DNA of 64,000 nt from Verrucomicrobia bacterium LW23 (GTDB lineage Bacteria > Verrucomicrobiota > Verrucomicrobiia > Methylacidiphilales > UBA1321): assembly GCA_003054695.1 (NCBI GenBank), contig QAZA01000023.1:1-64000 (forward strand), in the 5' to 3' direction. Made by a program: the position numbers and the translations under genes. Below, one piece after another: positions 59,835 to 64,000 of this stretch. The first letter of the stretch is position 1. Each line of letters begins with the position of its first letter. The notes under the pieces were generated by a model. The model saw only the letters and a program-made list of their open reading frames with translations. It was not told the origin of the DNA and did not search any database.

Positions 59835-60233
59835 ATGAAAAACTATCTGGAGCAATGGTCCAACCAGTTCGCGTCGAGGCTATCGGCTACGGTTGCCAGG
59901 TCCGGGCGCGTCGAAGGCGTGCGCGACAAAGTTCTAGGGCCGCGTTCGGATTACGCGAGTATCGTTGTTGCGTTTGAGGCAAGTGACTCGCTTAAGGTCG
60001 AGTGCTCTGCTGACAATCGCGCCGAACTGGAGGCCTGTGGCTACCTTGACTATGCAGTTTTCGGGCTGCTCGACGTGTTGATGACCGCAAGTACGTATCC
60101 AATGCGAAACATTCGGTTAAACATTGTCGAGGCAGAAATACACCCGATTCACGCCAATCAATTGGCGTTCCGATGGGCCGGGCGAGATGCAGGGCGAAAA
60201 ATCATAGAGATGTTAAGCGCGAACCAGCGATAA
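59835..60233 (+). CDS. Small protein with possible EF-G domain IV-like C-terminus
   Basis: The 132-residue protein is soluble. The C-terminal 50 residues (MRNIRLNIVEAEIHPIHANQ, then LAFRWAGRDAGRKI) resemble the EF-G domain IV pattern VKVTLxDGxYHxVDSSEMAFxxAG, seen by eye. The N-terminal half (SDYASIVVAFEASDSLKVEC) is not recognised. It has no GTPase domain, so it cannot be a working translation factor. It lies between dapL (opposite strand) and a hairpin unit. Treat the resemblance as a lead only. Confidence 0.5.
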   Translation: MKNYLEQWSNQFASRLSATVARSGRVEGVRDKVLGPRSDYASIVVAFEASDSLKVECSADNRAELEACGYLDYAVFGLLDVLMTASTYPMRNIRLNIVEAEIHPIHANQLAFRWAGRDAGRKIIEMLSANQR

Positions 60234-60235
60234 CT

Positions 60236-60430
60236 CCCACCGGACCAACCCGCGGAGCGGGTTGCATATCCGCCCCACGGTGGGCCGTAGACGTATCGCG
60301 CCCGAGGTGCAACCCGCTTTGCGGGTTGGCCTCCGAGGGACGCCTACCCGGGGTAGTCCTCGCATCAGAATCCTCCGGGCAACCCCGGGCTATGTACGGG
60401 AACCGCTCCGCGGTTCTCTGAGCCATTCGA
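60236..60430. repeat. Multi-hairpin intergenic unit upstream of rsmA end
   Basis: Stems with triloops follow each other: CAACCCGC-GGA-GCGGGTTG (60246-60264), CAACCCGC-TTT-GCGGGTTG (60310-60328), CTACCC-G-GGGTAG (60343-60355) and GAACCGC-TCC-GCGGTTC (60400-60416). The stems match those at 19.9 and 58.2 kb in shape, but the bases differ in pairs. It separates the small gene from the convergent rsmA. The rest of the spacer to 60518 holds nothing. Confidence 0.8.
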
Positions 60431-60518
60431 TCGAAGTGACGTGGACACCTTTGATCAATCCGCTCTGGACCTTCCCTCACTGGCCTCCATACATCTGTCC
60501 TTTAACTTTGCTCTCCTC

Positions 60519-61394
60519 TCAGCCCGCCTTTTGCGTAGTGTTGAACAGCTCTTGCCACTCCGTTACGCTCAGGTGCTCGGCGCGGCGCTGGTCGGTGACC
60601 TGGGGCAGCAGATTGCTGAGCTTTTTGCGGCGCTGGGAGAAGCCTTTGCGGACGAAGGCGGCGAAGCGGGGCCAGTCGGCGTTGGTGATGGCCGGGGTGC
60701 GGCGTTTGCGGAAGCCCAGCACGGCGCTTTCCACCTCCGGCGCGGGGTAGAAGACGGTGGCGGGCAGTTTGCGGATAAGATGCACGTGGCAAAGGCTTTG
60801 CACCATCACGCTTACCGCGCCGTAGTCTTTGCCGCCGTGGGGGGCGATGATCCGTTGCGCCATCTCCAGCTGTAGCGTAAACAGCATGCTCTCTGGCGCC
60901 GGGTTGCGCTCCAGCAGGGTCATGAGCAGGGGCGTGCTGATGTTGTACGGCAGGTTGCCCACGACATGCACGGCGGCCTCGGCCGGTAGCGTGGGGATGA
61001 CCTCCAGCGCGTCGCCTTCCATCAGCCGGAACTGCGGCGGGGAGAGATGCGCAAGGTGCTCCGTAAGGAAGGCGACCATGCCGCGATCCTTCTCGACGGC
61101 CGTAACGTGGCACCCGGCCTCCAGAAGCGCGCGGGTAAAGGCGCCCAGGCCCGGGCCGATCTCCAGCACGTGGTCGGGCGCGGGCGGAGCAGCAGGCTCG
61201 GGTGCGGGTGCGGCAGCTTCCGCCCCGGCGGTGGCTTTGGGCGTGGAAGTGCTGACGGCCGGGCGGATCTGCCGCATGGCATCCTGCGCCAGGCACGCGC
61301 ACAAGTTCTTGTCGTGCAGAAAGTTCTGACCAAACTGCTTGAGCGGGCGCATGCCGCGCTCCTCCAGAATGCGTTTGATTTCGGAAAGCGTCAT
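60519..61394 (-). CDS. rsmA: 16S rRNA dimethyladenosine transferase (KsgA)
   Basis: RsmA dimethylates two adenines in helix 45 of 16S rRNA, a late step of 30S maturation. The 291-residue protein opens LKQFGQNFLHDKNLC, has the SAM motif EIGPGLGAFTRALL (78-91), the catalytic NLPYNIS (147-153) and FYPAPEVESAVLGF. Between the N-terminal helix and motif I there is an Ala/Pro/Glu-rich insertion (about 47-73) not usual in the family. The rest is normal. The gene sits 17 bases downstream of the acyltransferase/ligase gene on the same strand. Confidence 0.94.
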   Translation of the reverse strand: MTLSEIKRILEERGMRPLKQFGQNFLHDKNLCACLAQDAMRQIRPAVSTSTPKATAGAEAAAPAPEPAAPPAPDHVLEIGPGLGAFTRALLEAGCHVTAVEKDRGMVAFLTEHLAHLSPPQFRLMEGDALEVIPTLPAEAAVHVVGNLPYNISTPLLMTLLERNPAPESMLFTLQLEMAQRIIAPHGGKDYGAVSVMVQSLCHVHLIRKLPATVFYPAPEVESAVLGFRKRRTPAITNADWPRFAAFVRKGFSQRRKKLSNLLPQVTDQRRAEHLSVTEWQELFNTTQKAG

Positions 61395-61411
61395 GGCGTC
61401 GTCGTCGGTGC

Positions 61412-64000
61412 TTACGTGGACTCCGCGGGGGCGGCGGCCGTGGCGGCGCCATGCTCCGCAGCCTTATCCTTAACGTGATGAGGCGCATCTTTGCCGCCAA
61501 TGCCGTGCACCTTCTCGTTGGCGATGCGCTGGCACTCCGCCAGGGCCAGCTTGCCGGTGGCCAGCACAGGCATGGTCTCGATGTGGAACAGCACGCGTGG
61601 GATCCACAGGTTGGGCAGGCCGGCCTCGTGCAGGCGTTTGCGCACGTCGGCAATCTCCAGCGGCTGCGTGGTCAGGATGACCAGGCTCTCGCCCTTCGTC
61701 TCGTCCGGCACGCCTACGACGATGACGTTGGGCGCGTCGTGGTCGGTAAGGCCGTACAACTCTTCGATCTTGGCCTCAATGGTGCCGTGCGGCACCATCT
61801 CGCCGCCCAGTTTGGAGAAGCGCGAGACGCGGCCTTCTATGTAGAGGAAGCCTTTTTCGTCCATGCGGCCGATGTCGCCCGTGCGGTACCAGCCGTCCTT
61901 CAGGACGTCGGCCGTGCGGGCGGGGTCGTCCAGGTAGCCGTCAAAAATGTTGGCGCCCTTCAGCCACAGGATGCCGCTCTCCGTTATGGGCAGGTCCTCG
62001 TCCGTTTCCCGATGGCGAATGCGCACGCTCAGGCCGGGCATGATGCGGCCGACGGAGCCGACCTGCCGGTTTTGCACACCTTCGGGCCGGGTGGCGCAGG
62101 GCGGATCGTCCAGCAGGTTGACGCCGACGACCGGGGTGGCTTCGGTCATGCCATAGCCTTCGCACACAGGCAGCTTTACGGCTTTCTCAAACTCCGCGGA
62201 TACCTCCAGCGGAAGCTTTTCTGCGCCCGTTACCACCAGCTTGAGGGAGGCGAGCTGCTCGGGCCTGGCCTTGCGGATATAGTGGCGCAGGAAGGTGGGT
62301 GTGGTGATGAGCAGGTGAATCTTGTGCTCGGCAATAATCTCGATGAGCTTTTGCGTCTCGCGAGGGCTAACGTAGGTGACGACTTTGGGACCGCCGAGCA
62401 TGGGCCACCACAGCGTCACCGTTATGCCGTAGCTGTGAAAGATCGGCAGGCAGCCCAGCACAGCGCCCACGTGCACATCGGCCAGCATGCTTTGAATTTG
62501 CACCGCGTTGGCCAGGATGTTGCGGTGCGACAGGGTTACGCCTTTGGGCTCGCCACTGCTGCCGCTGGTAAAGAGAAGCGTCGCCTCCTCCCTCCCGCCC
62601 CACTTCGGCACGCCGGCCATGGCGCGCAGCACGCCGCAGGGCAGCAGCAGGCCGGCAAAAAACCACTTCTTCAGCGCCATGCCGGGCAGCCCCTTGAGCA
62701 CGGTGGTGATATCGATGCGTCTCTCCGGCCAGGGAAAGTCGGGCAGCTTCTCCCAAAGGCCGGGGGCGGAGAGCACCGTGGTAACGCCGGAGCGGCGCAG
62801 GCAGGAGACGTTGCCGTCGCGATCGAGCGTAAAGTTGAGGTTAACGCTGGTTTTGTTGGCCAGCACACAGGCCAGGTTGGCGATAGTAGCGCCGAGGCCG
62901 GGCGGCAGAATAATGCCGACGCGTCGCTCCGGGATGTTCGCCTTCATCCAGTCCGCCAAAGCCAGGCTGACGGCCAGCAGGCGCCCTCCGGTGAGTGATT
63001 TATTGCCATTAAACGCGTCCACCACCACCGGCGTAAAAAACTTGCTGCGCAGGCCGCGAATCAGCCGCGCGCCCAGGTGCGAGTTCAGCTCCGGCCGGGC
63101 CGAGAAAGCTTCCTCACCCAGGTCGTACAGGGCGGAGCGCACATCGGCCAGCGGCGTACCGGCGGCCAGCGGCTTGCCATAGTACACGTTGACGGTGCAC
63201 GGCCACACGCGGGAGAGGAACCGGCGCAGCGGCGTGTACGTGGCGCGCCACGCTTCGTTCCAGGTATTCTCCAGCCATACGGGCAGCAGCGGTGCGCCGG
63301 ATTTGCGGGCGAGCAGGCCCTGCAGGCCGTTGAGCTCCTGCAGGGAGGAGGCGCGTGTCAGCGCGTGCTCGGGGAAAATGCACACCACCTCGCCCTCCGC
63401 CAGGGCCTCCAGCGCGGCTTCCACGGCGCTTTTCGCCTTGCCGGGCACGATGGGGATGCAACGCAGCACCTTAAGCATGCGGCTGAGAAATCCCCCCTGC
63501 ACGGCCGGGTTAAAGATCACAAAGCGGATGTTGCGCGGGCAGGCCAGCTGCAGAAGAATCGCATCGCCCACCGTAAGGTGGTTGCACAGCAGTAATACGC
63601 CGCCTTTTTCCGGCAGCTCGCCGACACGCACAGGGCGGATGCGGTAGTAGAGGCGCGCCACCAGGCTTACCGCAAAGCGGATGAGATTCTCCGGCAGGAG
63701 CCAGATGACATAGAGGGCGATGCACGCGGTGGGAATCGCATACCCGGCGTACTGCAGCGGCGCGGGGATGTGGATGGCGCTGAGCGCTCCCTGCACAAAG
63801 ATGGCGACGATGCAGGTGAGATTAAGCACCAGCCCGCTGGCGCTCATTACGCGGCCGCGCTCCCTGGGGCGCGTGTTTTCCTGCAGGTAGGCGTTCAGCG
63901 GCACGGCAAACATGGCGCCGGCAAAGCCCAGGCCAAACAGGGGCACGTAAAAGAGGAGTGTTGTGGGAGGCGTCAGGCCCATAGCCACCAGGCCGCCAAT
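61412..64000 (-). CDS. Acyltransferase/acyl-ligase fusion (Aas-like) with MFS N-terminus, partial
   Basis: The gene runs off the right edge; at least 860 residues are visible, and translation is in frame from the window end. The visible N-terminus is a membrane transporter segment (FAGAMFAVPLNAYLQENTRP; GRVMSASGLVLNLTCI), as in the LplT-type MFS part. A PlsC acyltransferase domain follows (LLCNHLTVGDAILL with HxxxxD; CIFPEHALTR), and then an AMP-binding ligase domain (LFTSGSSGEPKGVTLSHRNI; GYGMTEATPV; DGWYRTGDIGRMDEKG). This is the lysophospholipid transport and re-acylation system fused in one protein. It would recycle 2-acyl lysophospholipids at the inner membrane. It ends in an Ala-rich tail and is followed by rsmA. 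Confidence 0.92.
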   Translation of the reverse strand: MGGLVAMGLTPPTTLLFYVPLFGLGFAGAMFAVPLNAYLQENTRPRERGRVMSASGLVLNLTCIVAIFVQGALSAIHIPAPLQYAGYAIPTACIALYVIWLLPENLIRFAVSLVARLYYRIRPVRVGELPEKGGVLLLCNHLTVGDAILLQLACPRNIRFVIFNPAVQGGFLSRMLKVLRCIPIVPGKAKSAVEAALEALAEGEVVCIFPEHALTRASSLQELNGLQGLLARKSGAPLLPVWLENTWNEAWRATYTPLRRFLSRVWPCTVNVYYGKPLAAGTPLADVRSALYDLGEEAFSARPELNSHLGARLIRGLRSKFFTPVVVDAFNGNKSLTGGRLLAVSLALADWMKANIPERRVGIILPPGLGATIANLACVLANKTSVNLNFTLDRDGNVSCLRRSGVTTVLSAPGLWEKLPDFPWPERRIDITTVLKGLPGMALKKWFFAGLLLPCGVLRAMAGVPKWGGREEATLLFTSGSSGEPKGVTLSHRNILANAVQIQSMLADVHVGAVLGCLPIFHSYGITVTLWWPMLGGPKVVTYVSPRETQKLIEIIAEHKIHLLITTPTFLRHYIRKARPEQLASLKLVVTGAEKLPLEVSAEFEKAVKLPVCEGYGMTEATPVVGVNLLDDPPCATRPEGVQNRQVGSVGRIMPGLSVRIRHRETDEDLPITESGILWLKGANIFDGYLDDPARTADVLKDGWYRTGDIGRMDEKGFLYIEGRVSRFSKLGGEMVPHGTIEAKIEELYGLTDHDAPNVIVVGVPDETKGESLVILTTQPLEIADVRKRLHEAGLPNLWIPRVLFHIETMPVLATGKLALAECQRIANEKVHGIGGKDAPHHVKDKAAEHGAATAAAPAEST

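Overview
The window comes from a GC-rich bacterium that is almost certainly a member of Verrucomicrobiota. The evidence is a PilM/PilN/PilO/PilQ-type operon with the gene content of the Akkermansia Amuc_1098-1102 locus, a Verru_Chthon cassette protein A and C pair, an LL-diaminopimelate aminotransferase (dapL), a GatCAB amidotransferase, and few canonical Shine-Dalgarno sites. The class or family cannot be fixed from the sequence. I saw no rRNA, tRNA, CRISPR array or complete insertion sequence.

Layout. 1-4.6 kb: an RHS/YD-repeat gene on the minus strand, running off the left edge and broken by a frameshift. 4.8-5.9 kb: three tandem paralogous small membrane proteins. 5.9-7.4 kb: a Fic protein behind a 20-bp imperfect palindrome. 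7.9-9.7 kb: rpsB-tsf. 10.0-11.5 kb: a radical SAM protein of the hopanoid HpnJ type. 11.7-15.0 kb: gatC-gatA-gatB. 15.0-15.7 kb: an EcsC-like protein. 15.9-19.2 kb: two Gfo/Idh/MocA oxidoreductases and a TIM-barrel isomerase, each oxidoreductase followed by a terminator. 19.3-20.3 kb: a gene-free region of large hairpins. 20.3-22.6 kb: a NfeD-type membrane protease and a small membrane protein. 23.0-33.3 kb: the pilus/secretin operon, ending in a strong terminator. 34.2-35.9 kb: divergent holA and a HIT protein. 36.0-40.0 kb: an epimerase, a long TatA, a rhomboid-like protein lacking its catalytic residues and an acyltransferase. 40.0-45.4 kb: Verru_Chthon A and C and a small unknown gene. 45.5-46.9 kb: uxaC. 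47.3-48.7 kb: a second tandem triplet of small membrane proteins. 48.7-50.3 kb: a PagL-like deacylase, a 3-methyladenine DNA glycosylase and a LysR remnant. 50.5-52.5 kb: an unknown gene, dps and a GGDEF remnant. 52.5-54.5 kb: a large SEL1-repeat protein. 54.7-56.4 kb: a DJ-1 protein and a Pro/Gln-rich protein. 56.5-57.8 kb: ExbD and ExbB. 58.4-60.2 kb: dapL and a small unknown gene. 60.5-64 kb: rsmA and a multidomain acyltransferase/acyl-ligase running off the right edge.

How the genes work together. rpsB, tsf, gatCAB and rsmA are translation genes. The pilus/secretin operon would build an envelope-spanning secretin and inner-membrane platform; no pilB, pilC or pilT lies in the window, and the secretin gene is present twice. 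TatA, ExbBD, NfeD, the PagL-like enzyme and the acyltransferases also serve the envelope. The two oxidoreductases, the isomerase and uxaC point to sugar or uronate catabolism.

The most unusual content is intergenic. (1) There are long, perfect or near-perfect palindromes: 54-bp arms at 58.0 kb, 37-bp at 17.9 kb, 31-bp at 43.7 kb, 35-bp with one mismatch at 19.8 kb and 22-bp at 19.9 kb. Several are built on a sequence with about 9-10-base periodicity (AACCACnAAGnCACnAAG). Arms match within a locus but differ between loci. (2) Multi-hairpin units carry triloop stems that change in a compensatory way between copies. (3) A recurring motif, AATGTCGACAGCCTCTAG, lies at repeat borders. These are the best candidates for an undescribed element family.
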